A stretch of 46,469 nt of DNA from an uncultured Geobacteraceae bacterium (lineage in GTDB: Bacteria > Desulfobacterota > Desulfuromonadia > Geobacterales > Pseudopelobacteraceae). Position 1 is the first letter of the stretch. Each line of letters begins with the position of its first letter. The translations under genes and the position numbers were made by a program. The notes beneath the pieces were generated by a model. The model was given only the letters and a program-made list of their open reading frames with translations, was not told the origin of the DNA and searched no databases. Shown here in pieces: positions 26,434 to 35,465 of this stretch. The stretch is taken from contig CAIUSO010000153.1 in assembly GCA_903901875.1 (NCBI GenBank), forward strand, positions 1 to 46,469, given 5' to 3'.

Positions 26434-27074
26434 TGGATTCATTGGGAATGAAGCCGGAAGAAATCGAGGCGGAATCGTTTCGGATTATTGATGGGGAGGC
26501 CGGAAGCCATGACTGGTCCGACGAAGAGTGGCAGATCGTCCGACGGGTCATCCATACCAGTGCCGACTTTGAATATGCCCAGTCAATGATACTCTCCGAT
26601 GATGTCATCGAGCGGGGAATCGCCGCCCTTGCCAGTGGCTGCGGCATCGTCACCGACACAAATATGGCACTGTCCGGCATCGGCAAACCACGCCTGGCTC
26701 CCTTCGGCTGCACCGTGTCCTGCCATGTTGCCGATCAGGATGTTGCGGAACTGGCAAAGAAGGAGGGGATTACCCGTTCCATTGCCGCCATGCGTAAAGC
26801 GGTTGCCAACCCTCACAACCGGATCTTCGTCATCGGCAACGCCCCGACCGCACTGTTTGAACTGCTCCGTCTCATGGAAGCCGCTGGTCCGGCCCGTCCC
26901 GAGCTCATCATCGCCCTTCCGGTCGGTTTCGTCGGAGCGGAAGAGAGTAAAAACGCCTTGGCGTCCGGCACCCATTCGGTTCCGTTTATTACCAACATCG
27001 GCCGCAAAGGGGGCTCAAATGTGGCTGCTGCGGTAGTAAACGCCCTGGCAATCCTGGCCGGCTCATCCCGGTGA
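26433..27074 (+). CDS. cbiC: Precorrin-8X / cobalt-precorrin-8 methylmutase
   Basis: A 213-residue enzyme that moves a methyl group to give (cobalt-)hydrogenobyrinate. The catalytic histidine is His41 in VIHTSADFEY, and the remaining conserved blocks DTNMALSGIGK and VIGNAPTALFELL are present, with GFVGAEESK near the end. ATG at 26433 overlaps the cbiX stop (TAATG); a GTG nine bases upstream is possible. A GTGA overlap couples it to cbiD. Confidence 0.93.
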   Translation: MDSLGMKPEEIEAESFRIIDGEAGSHDWSDEEWQIVRRVIHTSADFEYAQSMILSDDVIERGIAALASGCGIVTDTNMALSGIGKPRLAPFGCTVSCHVADQDVAELAKKEGITRSIAAMRKAVANPHNRIFVIGNAPTALFELLRLMEAAGPARPELIIALPVGFVGAEESKNALASGTHSVPFITNIGRKGGSNVAAAVVNALAILAGSSR

Positions 27075-28177
27075 AAAAAAAGCTTCGTACCGGCTACACC
27101 ACCGGCGCCTGTGCGGCGGCCGGGGCAAAAGCGGCGGTCATGATGCTGGAGCAGCAGTCCACCATTTCCCAGATAACCATTCAGCTTCCTTCCGGTATTC
27201 CGGCAACATTTGCACTGCACGGCCAGTCGTGGTCATCCGATACGGCAGCCTGTTACATCATTAAAGATGCCGGTGATGACCCGGACATAACCAACGGTGC
27301 CGAAATCCATGTTCAGGCCCGACAAACAGCCGCAGAAAGTGCCGACGCACCCTCGCTGATTATTGCCGGGGGGGCCGGCATCGGCACGGTCACCAAACCG
27401 GGACTGGCCATCGCTCCGGGGGAGTGGGCCATCAATCCGGTGCCGCGCCGGATGATCGCCGAAGCGGTCGCCTCCGTTTCCGTTCGACAGGACAATCGAC
27501 ACCACACTACTACCATCGTTATTTCAATCCCGGACGGTGAAGAACGGGCAAAAAAAACCCTCAACGGTCGCCTCGGCATAATCGGCGGGCTCTCTATTCT
27601 CGGCACGTCGGGAATTGTCCGTCCCATTTCGACGGCAGCATGGACCGATACCATAGATGCCTCACTGGATGTGGCCAAGGCCTGCGGCTGTGAGACGGTC
27701 ATTCTTTCCACCGGCAGAACCAGCGAACAGGCGGCCCGCCTCGCCCTTCCCCACCTGCCCGAAGAGGCGTGCATCATGATGGGTGACCATGTGGGCTACG
27801 CCGTGCGCGCCTGCCTGGCACGGGGTTTCACCGCACCGGTCATCGCCTGCCAGTTTGCCAAAATGCTCAAAATTGCCTGCGGCCATGAGAATACCCACGC
27901 AACCGCATCGGATCTCGATCTGGGGACATTGTTCACCTGGGTAGAAGCGGCCAAGCTGCCCCGTCATTTTCTCGATCTGATATCCCACGCCAATACCGCC
28001 CGGGAAATTGCCATTGCCACCGACTTTGACACCACGCTCATGGAAATCGTCTCCGCACGGGCCCAACGGGCCGCTGCCGTCCATGCGCCGGGCATTACTA
28101 TCATCCCGATGCTCTGTCGCTATGATGTCTCCACCAGGCAACCACCCCCGTTTTTTCCCGCCACATCAGAGCATTGA
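27071..28177 (+). CDS. cbiD: Cobalt-precorrin-5B (C1)-methyltransferase
   Basis: A 368-residue methyltransferase of the anaerobic corrin pathway that methylates C1 with SAM. The signature RTGYTTGACAAAGAKAA opens the protein. Further conserved blocks are GGAGIGTVTKPGL and the INPVPRRMI segment, then GGLSILGTSGIVRP. The GTG start overlaps the cbiC stop. The presence of CbiD and CbiX marks the oxygen-independent, early-cobalt route. The other cbi genes are beyond the 28.2-kb point or elsewhere: a terminator follows and the next gene is on the other strand. Confidence 0.95.
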   Translation: MKKKLRTGYTTGACAAAGAKAAVMMLEQQSTISQITIQLPSGIPATFALHGQSWSSDTAACYIIKDAGDDPDITNGAEIHVQARQTAAESADAPSLIIAGGAGIGTVTKPGLAIAPGEWAINPVPRRMIAEAVASVSVRQDNRHHTTTIVISIPDGEERAKKTLNGRLGIIGGLSILGTSGIVRPISTAAWTDTIDASLDVAKACGCETVILSTGRTSEQAARLALPHLPEEACIMMGDHVGYAVRACLARGFTAPVIACQFAKMLKIACGHENTHATASDLDLGTLFTWVEAAKLPRHFLDLISHANTAREIAIATDFDTTLMEIVSARAQRAAAVHAPGITIIPMLCRYDVSTRQPPPFFPATSEH

Positions 28178-28181
28178 ACGC

Positions 28182-28210
28182 AAAAAAGCCCCCCGGAAAA
28201 CCGGCAGGGC
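28182..28210 (-). terminator. Rho-independent terminator of the PilZ gene
   Basis: On the minus strand GCCCTGCCGG-TTTT-CCGGGGGGC forms an imperfect stem followed by six T residues. It lies 25 bases after the PilZ stop. Confidence 0.7.
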
Positions 28211-28234
28211 ACTGTGTGTGACAGAGATAATAAA

Positions 28235-28957
28235 CTATTCTGCCAGTTCTTTCAGACCACGGATAATTTCAACCTGACGTTGGAAACTGTAGCGGGAGAT
28301 CAGCTGTTCCTGCTGTTTTTCCGGAAAAATTTTCAGGCTGCAACGATACGGGGCACCGCCATCGGAGACCGCCACCGGAACTGCCTTTAAAGATATCTGG
28401 CTCAGCTTCTCAAGGGCAATATCAGGCAGCATAAATTTCACCACCACCTCTGCCCCCGGTTCAAATTCAAAACCGCTATCAAGCAGAGCAGCGATCCCGA
28501 TCGTAGAAATGTCGAGCAACTTACCGGTTACCTGCTGTCCTCCACACTCCAGGGAAAACGTGGTTGGTGGATCAAGGTCAAGCCGAACAGCTGCCCGGCG
28601 CTCGGCAAGCACTTCGACGAAGCAGAGTTTGTTTAGAGAAGCGATATGTTTCTTAATGTTGACGTACTGAACATGGGCCGCCAGAGCATGGGGAAACAAC
28701 TTGCTCCGTATCAGCGTATACCGGTCGGCCGCAATGGCAACCGCCTGCTGCATATTTACTTCAAGGTCCAGATTACCACGATCAACGCCCAGTATCGTGG
28801 CCGGGTACGTTATGGGAAGGCCCTTGTAGTAATTGGTCAGAATCACCTGACTATCGGCCTTCGATCCACGACACCCATGAAACACCTTGAGAATCCCGGC
28901 AAGGTCATCATCAAAATTCGTCTGAATTCGGGTACTGTAAAGTGAAGTGAAGTCCAT
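28235..28957 (-). CDS. PilZ-domain c-di-GMP-binding protein
   Basis: A 240-residue protein. The C-terminal PilZ domain (about 118-235) carries the c-di-GMP motifs ERRAAVRLDL and LLDISTIGIAALL. The N-terminal part resembles the YcgR-like flanking domain (ILTNYYKGLPITYPATILGV). Such proteins change motility, exopolysaccharide or transcription output in response to c-di-GMP. The start follows AGGA. It is separated by about 120 bases from the next minus-strand gene, so it probably has its own promoter. Confidence 0.85.
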   Translation of the reverse strand: MDFTSLYSTRIQTNFDDDLAGILKVFHGCRGSKADSQVILTNYYKGLPITYPATILGVDRGNLDLEVNMQQAVAIAADRYTLIRSKLFPHALAAHVQYVNIKKHIASLNKLCFVEVLAERRAAVRLDLDPPTTFSLECGGQQVTGKLLDISTIGIAALLDSGFEFEPGAEVVVKFMLPDIALEKLSQISLKAVPVAVSDGGAPYRCSLKIFPEKQQEQLISRYSFQRQVEIIRGLKELAE

Positions 28958-29080
28958 GGGATCCTAAAGGTAAAATTATACGGTACTGTTTTGGCCAGAA
29001 GAGGCTCTTTACAAGTGTAGCTTCCTTGTAGCACAAATCTCGTCAGATGCCACATAAATTTAATCAGTTCGAAAGGTTTT

Positions 29081-29869
29081 TCATGACAACGGGGCACTGT
29101 CTCCCGCATATGGCTGAATACCTGTGAGGGCCCGCTGGAGTAACTCCCGGCTGTGGGCCTCTATGGTCCAGACAGCCGATGGCGCATGACTTCGGAGCAG
29201 CGAAAAGAACCGGGCAAAATCAATGCCCCCCTCTCCCACGGGGAGATGTTCATCCCGCTGGCCATGGTTGTCATGGATATGGCTTTCCACAATGTAGCTC
29301 CCCAGCTGACCAAACCATTCCTCAAGGGATACGGTCGTGAACATGTTCCAGTGCCCCACATCAAAGCAGTGCCGGAAACTGGGATCATCCACTGCATCAA
29401 GGAGTGCCTTGATGGTCGATGGCTCCTTCTCGTAAATATTCTCGACCGCCAAAAGCGTCCCCATTTCACGGGCAAGGGGGACAAACTCCTGCCAAAACTC
29501 AACACTGTTCTTCAACCAGACTGACCGGTTCTCGCCGTAATGGAGATCGTCATAGCCGGGATGAACCACAATCACCCGTGGTCGAAGCTGCTGTGCCACC
29601 TGAAAAACCTGGACAATACGGTGGCGGCTTGCCGCCCGGATTCCCGGATCAACGGCTCCGGGATTGAGGTCAATAAAGGGGGCATGAATCGTCGTTTCCA
29701 AACCGGCCCCCTTCAAGGTTAGCGCAAGTTCACCAACTTCCCCACGGTCAAGGGTATCAAGCACCTCGGCGGAAAAAAATAATTCCAGATTAATACCATT
29801 GGCAAGGCAATATTCCAGCTGACCAGTCTGACGCCCAAAGGGGGCATGGGCATGGAGCGAAGGTTTCAT
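29081..29869 (-). CDS. Sugar phosphate isomerase/epimerase-like TIM-barrel protein
   Basis: A 262-residue protein of the AP-endonuclease-2/xylose-isomerase-like superfamily. Metal-ligand positions are visible in TIHAPF, VVHPGYDD, LAVENIYEKEP, HCFDVGHWNM, ESHIHDNHGQRDEHLP and the ending IEAHS. Substrate is not known; related proteins isomerise sugars or cleave DNA at abasic sites. The ATG overlaps the stop of the upstream channel gene, so the two are translationally coupled, an unusual pairing. Confidence 0.8.
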   Translation of the reverse strand: MKPSLHAHAPFGRQTGQLEYCLANGINLELFFSAEVLDTLDRGEVGELALTLKGAGLETTIHAPFIDLNPGAVDPGIRAASRHRIVQVFQVAQQLRPRVIVVHPGYDDLHYGENRSVWLKNSVEFWQEFVPLAREMGTLLAVENIYEKEPSTIKALLDAVDDPSFRHCFDVGHWNMFTTVSLEEWFGQLGSYIVESHIHDNHGQRDEHLPVGEGGIDFARFFSLLRSHAPSAVWTIEAHSRELLQRALTGIQPYAGDSAPLS

Positions 29870-30909
29870 ACGTGCTCTTTCCGATGTTTCCTGATAATTT
29901 CGTCCGTCGCCACCCGGTCTACCAGATCCTCCAGTTTATGGATTGAAGGGGGATCTCCAAGCACAATCAGGGTATCATGCCCCTCAATTTTTGTCTGGGG
30001 GTGGGGATTAAAAACCATTTTGCCGTGGCTTTTCTTGATACCGACAATAATAACCCCGATCTCCTTCCGAAAACCGGAGCTCACCAGAGTTTCGCCCACA
30101 AATGCCGAATATTCGGGGATTGATATTTCCTCCATCTGCAGCTCCAACTGTTCATGGCCAGTGGCTATTTCGATGAAGTCAACCACGTTAGGACGCAAAA
30201 TTGATTGGGCCATTCGATGACCGCCAATGGTATAGGGGGAGACCACCTTGTTCGCCCCGGCCCGTTTAAGCTTGATATCCGACCCCTCTTCCCCGGAACG
30301 GGCCATGATATAGAGCCCCGGGTTAAGGCCACGGGCCGTCAGGGTGATGTAGACGTTTTCCGTATCGGAGGTAACAACGGAGATTAGCCCCTTGGCACGG
30401 TTTATTCCGGCCTTCAGCAGGGTTTCATCAAGGGTTGCATCCCCCCTCATATAGAGATAGCCGTCATCCTCAAGTCGCTCGGCAGCCTCACTATTTTTTT
30501 CAATAATGACGAATTTTACGCCATTTGATTTAAACTCCTTACAAATCAACGACCCGATTCGTCCATACCCGCAGATGATGTAGTGTCCCTCCAGCCCTTC
30601 AATCTGCTTTTCCACTTTTTTCCTCCCAATAATCCGCTGAATCTGCCCCTCAAACATGATCTGGGCAAGACTCCCGACAATATACCCCAACACACTGACG
30701 CCGACGACAATCAGCCCCATGGTAAACAGCTTGCCGCCGTCGGAAAGATCATGCACTTCCTTGAAACCAACAGTACCAAGGGTTATGACGGTCATGTAGA
30801 CGGCGTCAAGCGGACGCCACCCTTCGATGGTCATGTAGCCGGCTGTCCCTCCCGATATGAGCATCAGGAGTACAACGAACGAGATTTTAAGGTGTCTGAC
30901 CGGATCCAT
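29866..30909 (-). CDS. Two-span K+ channel with TrkA (RCK) domains
   Basis: A 347-residue MthK-like channel: two membrane spans (about 8-26 and 63-87) around a pore loop, then a TrkA-N NAD-binding domain (YIICGYGRIGSLICKEF) and a TrkA-C domain (about 260-340). The selectivity filter reads TVGFKE (Thr46-Val47-Gly48-Phe49) in place of the usual TVGYGD. The GRIG Rossmann motif suggests control by a bound nucleotide. It lies opposite ispD, with about 190 bases between the two start codons. Confidence 0.87.
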   Translation of the reverse strand: MDPVRHLKISFVVLLMLISGGTAGYMTIEGWRPLDAVYMTVITLGTVGFKEVHDLSDGGKLFTMGLIVVGVSVLGYIVGSLAQIMFEGQIQRIIGRKKVEKQIEGLEGHYIICGYGRIGSLICKEFKSNGVKFVIIEKNSEAAERLEDDGYLYMRGDATLDETLLKAGINRAKGLISVVTSDTENVYITLTARGLNPGLYIMARSGEEGSDIKLKRAGANKVVSPYTIGGHRMAQSILRPNVVDFIEIATGHEQLELQMEEISIPEYSAFVGETLVSSGFRKEIGVIIVGIKKSHGKMVFNPHPQTKIEGHDTLIVLGDPPSIHKLEDLVDRVATDEIIRKHRKEHV

Positions 30910-31049
30910 AGTGGTGACAGATTACCTGCCGGTGGGTAAAAACACAAGGGACTTTCTTAACAGCGCCACATAATGTTAGTTGTCAGGTTCCGAGAGAATA
31001 ATCCAACTACCGTCATTAATAAATAACAATACTAATTGCTACTCTATGG

Positions 31050-31077
31050 TTGCAACTCTGCACGAAATTGATATACT
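31050..31077 (+). promoter_or_regulatory. Candidate promoter of ispD
   Basis: TTGCAA (31050-31055), 16 bases, then TATACT (31072-31077), about 20 bases before the ATG. The divergent K+ channel gene starts 188 bases upstream. Confidence 0.5.
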
Positions 31078-31097
31078 GTGGCACAGGGATCAATTAC

Positions 31098-31829
31098 ATG
31101 TCATATTTTAAAACAGTAGCCCTCATTCCGGCTGCCGGAATCGGAAAACGAATGGGAGCATCAATTAACAAGCAATATCTGGAGCTGAGCGGCGTACCAA
31201 TCGTTGTCCGCACTTTGGCTCTGTTTGAGTCATCACCCCGTGTTGATGCGATTTTCCTCGTCACTCCTGCCGATGAAATACCCTACTGTCAGAAGCATAT
31301 CATCGACTCCCACCGGTTCACCAAGGTTTCTTCCATCGTCGCCGGTGGGGCAGAGCGGCAGCATTCCGTTCTGAACGGACTGAATGCCATGGAGTCCCGC
31401 GTTTCCGCCGATACCGTTGTTCTCATTCATGACGGAGTCAGGCCATTCCTGACCAATGCCATGATTGACGACTCCATCGCACTGGCCCTTATCCATGACG
31501 GTGTGGTGGTTGCCGTACCGGTAAAAGACACCATCAAGACGGTTCATAACGGCATCATTCAGAACACCCCCCCACGGGAATCACTCTGGCAGGCCCAAAC
31601 GCCCCAGACCTTCCGCTTCAGCAAGATCCATGGGGCCCACATCTCAGCTGAAACCGACCGTTTTTCCGGTACCGATGACGCATCACTGATCGAGCGGGCA
31701 GGCGGACAGGTACATATACTCAGGGGAGACTATCAGAATATCAAGATTACCACTCCGGAGGACCTGATTCTTGCTGAAGCCTTTCTTCAGGAATCGAAAA
31801 GAAAGGATGAGCCATGTCGCTTCAGATAA
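31098..31829 (+). CDS. ispD: 2-C-methyl-D-erythritol 4-phosphate cytidylyltransferase
   Basis: A 243-residue enzyme of the non-mevalonate isoprenoid pathway that couples CTP to MEP. The nucleotide-binding loop [10 protein letters not shown] and the conserved [10 protein letters not shown] and [15 protein letters not shown] segments are present. The start at 31098 has a weak ribosome-binding site (CAGGG). The usual partner ispF does not follow; instead a REC-histidine kinase gene overlaps its last 16 bases. Confidence 0.94.
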   Translation: MSYFKTVALIPAAGIGKRMGASINKQYLELSGVPIVVRTLALFESSPRVDAIFLVTPADEIPYCQKHIIDSHRFTKVSSIVAGGAERQHSVLNGLNAMESRVSADTVVLIHDGVRPFLTNAMIDDSIALALIHDGVVVAVPVKDTIKTVHNGIIQNTPPRESLWQAQTPQTFRFSKIHGAHISAETDRFSGTDDASLIERAGGQVHILRGDYQNIKITTPEDLILAEAFLQESKRKDEPCRFR

Positions 31830-32986
31830 TGAACAAGGTCCTTATCGTTGATGACGAAATGGACACCTGCATTGCCCTGAGTATCTATCTGCAGAGTGAA
31901 GGCTTTACCTGCTCGATGGCGGCTGACGGTTCCATGGCCATGCAGATACTCCTCGGAGATCGGGACATCGCCGTCGTACTCCTTGATATTTGTATGCCCC
32001 AGCTTGATGGCATTACGGCTTTAAAACTACTCCAGGAAGCAGACTGTGACGCTGCAGTAATTATGATGAGTGGTCAGGGAAGTGAAGAGCTTGCCGTTGA
32101 ATGCATGAGAAATGGTGCCGAAGATTACATCGCCAAGCCGTTTTCCCCCGAAGACATTCTCCAGAGAATCGAACGGGCCCGGGTGAACCGTCTGGCACGC
32201 CTTGAAAAGCAGCGACTTGAACAGGAGAAAGAGGATTTCATCCTGATGCTGTCTCATGACATGAAAAACCCCCTGACCGCAGTTATCGGTTCAATCGATA
32301 TTATCCGCGAAGGGTGTCTTGGTGCGGTTAACCCGGAACAGAAGGATTACCTCCAGGCAGCCATCGACAGCTGCAATGAAGTAGTCACCATGATCGACAA
32401 CCTCCTCGATATCAGAAAGTTTGAAGCGGGGAAAATGCAGATGGCTCCACAACCGTACCGGGCAACTGAGCTTCTGGGAAAAATTGCCAATCAGTTTTCC
32501 CGTGCCGCCCGCCATGATGGCATTGCCTTTTCGGTGCACCTTGATCCGGGTGATGCCATGATCAGCGTTGACCGGCATTCATTCAACCGCATTTTTGGCA
32601 ACCTGCTTGGGAATGCGCTGAAATTCACCCCCGAGGGGGGGGAGATAACTATTTCCAGCGGGCAGGTATGCGGCACGGACGCCAACTCTCTGGAAATTCC
32701 CTCCTCTGTTCCTGTTTCGCCATCCTTTTTTGAAGCGGGGCATTTCGTCAGGATCACTGTTTCCGATACCGGCGACGGCATTCCCGAAAAGGAACTTAAT
32801 CATATTTTTGAGCGTTTTACCCAGGTGGGCAAAAAGTCGGACCGCGAAAAGGGGGGGGCCGGCATGGGGCTCGCCTATTGCCGTCTGGCGGTTGAGAGCT
32901 TCCGGGGAATTATATGGGCTGAATCCCAGGCAGAACAGGGAAGTGATTTTATCGTGCTATTCCCGGTGAATGCCCCCACCAGATAA
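31814..32986 (+). CDS. Hybrid response-regulator/histidine kinase
   Basis: A 390-residue cytoplasmic signalling protein with no membrane span. An N-terminal receiver domain (about 7-120) contains the phosphoacceptor Asp58 (LLDICMP) and the lysine of [10 protein letters not shown] HisKA domain follows with the histidine in [10 protein letters not shown] (His148), then an HATPase with N-box [13 protein letters not shown]1 DTGDGIP and G2 GAGMGLAYC. The receiver precedes the kinase, so it probably acts downstream of another kinase. The input and target are unknown. It overlaps ispD and precedes a DsbC-like gene by 10 bases. Confidence 0.9.
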   Translation: MSLQIMNKVLIVDDEMDTCIALSIYLQSEGFTCSMAADGSMAMQILLGDRDIAVVLLDICMPQLDGITALKLLQEADCDAAVIMMSGQGSEELAVECMRNGAEDYIAKPFSPEDILQRIERARVNRLARLEKQRLEQEKEDFILMLSHDMKNPLTAVIGSIDIIREGCLGAVNPEQKDYLQAAIDSCNEVVTMIDNLLDIRKFEAGKMQMAPQPYRATELLGKIANQFSRAARHDGIAFSVHLDPGDAMISVDRHSFNRIFGNLLGNALKFTPEGGEITISSGQVCGTDANSLEIPSSVPVSPSFFEAGHFVRITVSDTGDGIPEKELNHIFERFTQVGKKSDREKGGAGMGLAYCRLAVESFRGIIWAESQAEQGSDFIVLFPVNAPTR

Positions 32987-32996
32987 CGGAGATTTT

Positions 32997-33479
32997 ATGA
33001 AATATAGTATCATTTTTTTCCTGCTTACCGCCATGGCAACGGTCATATCACCCGCTTTCGCCGATGGAGTCGATTTCAGCAAGTCTATCACCATCGGGAG
33101 CGGCCCAAAGAGTGTCATCGAATTCACCGACCCGGATTGTCCCTTCTGCCGTAAGGCATCAAAATACTTTGACGGCCGGAGTGATGTTACCCGTCACGTG
33201 TACTTTATCCCCCTGAACCGCCATCCCAAAGCAAAGGAGAAGGCCCGCTATATCCTCTCCCAGAACAATGGTGCCGGAGCGTACCACGAGGTAATGGCAG
33301 GCCGCATGGATGCTGTCCAAAAGTTTGAAGGGATTACGGCACGGGGAATACGTCTCCAGGAAGAGCAGCTGGAGATTGCCCACCAGCAGAAGGTTGATTC
33401 CACACCGACCTTTATCATTAATGGCAGAATTATTGTCGGCTTCGATCAGAAAAAAATTGAGGAGGCGCTGGGGAAATAG
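32997..33479 (+). CDS. DsbC-like periplasmic thioredoxin-fold protein
   Basis: A 160-residue secreted protein: a signal peptide (about 1-22, ending PAFA) and a thioredoxin fold with active site Cys48-Pro-Phe-Cys51 (DPDCPFCRKA) and the cis-proline in DSTPTFIINGRI. It resembles the catalytic domain of DsbC/DsbG without the dimerisation domain, so it may reduce, isomerise or oxidise disulfides in periplasmic proteins such as cytochromes. The start at 32997 is preceded by GGAG; a frame from 32970 would disrupt the signal peptide. Confidence 0.83.
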   Translation: MKYSIIFFLLTAMATVISPAFADGVDFSKSITIGSGPKSVIEFTDPDCPFCRKASKYFDGRSDVTRHVYFIPLNRHPKAKEKARYILSQNNGAGAYHEVMAGRMDAVQKFEGITARGIRLQEEQLEIAHQQKVDSTPTFIINGRIIVGFDQKKIEEALGK

Positions 33480-33500
33480 CCGCGCCGTCTCCCCGGCCCA

Positions 33501-34349
33501 TCAGAACTCCATCGGCATTCCCTTCACCTGGCGGGCGGTAAACACCGGGCCATCCTTACAGACGTAGACATTCCCCACGTTGCAGCGACCGCATTTCCCC
33601 AGACCGCACTTCATTCTGTTTTCCAGGGTGGTATACACCTGATCATCGCTGAAACCGAGATTTTCCAGGACCGGCAGGGTGAACTTGATCATGACAGGGG
33701 GACCACAGACCAGAGCAATGCTGTTTTCCGCAGCGGGTGCCGCCTCTCCCAGCACCGTCGGAACAAAACCGACCTGACCATCCCACGACGGGCTGCTGCC
33801 ACCCGGATCAACGGTTTTTACCAACCGCACATCAGCGCGCTCCTGCCACTCGGCCAGTTCCCGTTTATACACCAGATCGGCCTCGGTCCGGGCACCGTAG
33901 ACAATGGTGATATCACCAAACCGGTCCCGCAGGTCCAGGCAGTTCCAGATCAGCGTACGCAGAGGGGGAAGGGCGATCCCCCCGGCCACAAAGACCAGAT
34001 TTTTGCCGTAGAATTGTTCAAGGGGAAACGAGTTTCCGTAGGGCCCCCGCACCCCCATGGTATCACCCACTTCCAACCGCCGCAGCTCTTCGGTCACCCG
34101 CCCCACCGAGCGAAAACAGCATTCGATGTATCCGGAACGGGTCGGAGAGGAGGCGATGCAAAAGGTGGACTCACCTGCGCCAAAAGCCGAATATTCGGCA
34201 AACTGACCGGCACGGAAGGAAAAATTTCCCCGCAGCTGTTCGTCCTGAAAGACCAGCCGGAGTGTCCGAACGTCGGGGGTTTCATCAATGATGTCGGTTA
34301 CCGTCACCAGATGGGGGAGATAAATATTCCTGTTTGTATGATCACACAT
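33501..34349 (-). CDS. flxA: FAD/NAD(P)-binding subunit of the Hdr-Flx complex
   Basis: A 282-residue ferredoxin-reductase-like flavoprotein. It has an FAD-binding half (FRAGQFAEYSAFGAGESTFC, VRGPYGNSFPLE) and an NAD(P)-binding half (LVFVAGGIALPPLRTLI). The C-terminus carries a cysteine cluster CGLGKCGRCNVGNVYVCKDG typical of [2Fe-2S] HydG/dihydroorotate-dehydrogenase-electron-transfer type subunits. In FlxABCD-HdrABC complexes of anaerobic bacteria this subunit oxidises NADH. It is the last gene of the seven-gene operon. The gene name follows the Desulfovibrio system and is assigned from domain content and neighbours. Confidence 0.82.
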   Translation of the reverse strand: MCDHTNRNIYLPHLVTVTDIIDETPDVRTLRLVFQDEQLRGNFSFRAGQFAEYSAFGAGESTFCIASSPTRSGYIECCFRSVGRVTEELRRLEVGDTMGVRGPYGNSFPLEQFYGKNLVFVAGGIALPPLRTLIWNCLDLRDRFGDITIVYGARTEADLVYKRELAEWQERADVRLVKTVDPGGSSPSWDGQVGFVPTVLGEAAPAAENSIALVCGPPVMIKFTLPVLENLGFSDDQVYTTLENRMKCGLGKCGRCNVGNVYVCKDGPVFTARQVKGMPMEF

Positions 34350-34388
34350 GGCTGCAACCCTTTGTATTCCGAACGGAGATTATATTTG

Positions 34389-35432
34389 TTACGACCGGGT
34401 CTCGCCACCGGCAGGTGTACACTCGATCGCCATGCCGTTAATCTCGGTGACAATGGCCGCGATGTCGATGCCGACCGGACAGATACGAACGCAGCGACCA
34501 CAACCGGTACAGAGGGTCTGGCCGAATTTATCGTCATAATATTTGAATTTATGCATGATGCGGTTCCGGTAGCGTTTTGGCTGCTTGTCACGGGGGTTGT
34601 GCCCCGATGCGTGGTGGGTAAATTTCCAGAACCCGCACGCATCCCAGCTTTTCCGCCGCTTGCCGCTCTTCTCGGTCCCTTCATCCACAATGTCGAAACA
34701 GTGGCAAGCGGGGCAGACAAAGGCACAGGCACCACAGCCGACACACCGGAGGGCGGTGCCATCCCAGAGCGGATCCTCAAAATGACCATCCAGCCACCCC
34801 TTGACTTTTTTTAGATCAAAAGCTGGGACGGAGGGGGCTGCAAGGGGCAGCGGAGTACTGCTCCCCGGCTCAGAAAACAGGTTAATTGTGTCGGCCACCA
34901 GAGCTTCACCCTTATCACTGCATACGTCGCAGAGGTACCCTCCGTCGGCAAGCGGGGTTAAAAACAGGTCACTCCCTCTGGTGTCGGCGGGTGAAAGCCC
35001 CACGGCGGTGCAAAAGCAGGCATCGTCAGCCGACGTGCAGGCAAGTCCGATGACCGTAGTTTTTCGCCGCCGCTCCAGGAAAAATTCGTCTTTGTAATCC
35101 CAGGAGAACACCCCGTCAAGCACCGGGATTGCCGCCGCATCACAGGGACGCACACCCACCAGGACCGTTTCCGGAAAGGATGCCGGCTCCACGTCGGTCA
35201 GGCGGACCTGCTGCCCCTCCTTTTCGTAGGACATGATATCCTCACAGACCGGAAAGAATGCCTCTTTGGCTGAGCGGCGCGGTAACTGGTCGAGTACCAT
35301 TTCAACCGATTCCCCCAAAGGTCCGTACAGGGGTATTCCGGCGGTCATACGGGGTGCCACCACACGGATACCACCGGAGATCAGCGTATCCAGCAGGGTA
35401 TAAAAATTATGACGGGAGAGATATTTTTGCAT
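34389..35432 (-). CDS. flxB: 4Fe-4S dicluster subunit of the Hdr-Flx complex
   Basis: A 347-residue iron-sulfur protein of the HydB/hydrogenase-beta-like kind. The C-terminal half contains two ferredoxin-type clusters: CVGCGACAFVCPACHCFDIV and LCTGCGRCVRICPVGIDI. The N-terminal two-thirds holds further conserved cysteines (VRPCDAAAI, ACTSADDACFCTAVGL). It probably passes electrons between the flavin subunit and the Hdr core. It lies 39 bases before flxA and 33 after flxC on the transcribed strand. Confidence 0.8.
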   Translation of the reverse strand: MQKYLSRHNFYTLLDTLISGGIRVVAPRMTAGIPLYGPLGESVEMVLDQLPRRSAKEAFFPVCEDIMSYEKEGQQVRLTDVEPASFPETVLVGVRPCDAAAIPVLDGVFSWDYKDEFFLERRRKTTVIGLACTSADDACFCTAVGLSPADTRGSDLFLTPLADGGYLCDVCSDKGEALVADTINLFSEPGSSTPLPLAAPSVPAFDLKKVKGWLDGHFEDPLWDGTALRCVGCGACAFVCPACHCFDIVDEGTEKSGKRRKSWDACGFWKFTHHASGHNPRDKQPKRYRNRIMHKFKYYDDKFGQTLCTGCGRCVRICPVGIDIAAIVTEINGMAIECTPAGGETRS

Positions 35433-35465
35433 GCTAAGACCTTTTAACCGGCTGGTTACCCCGGT

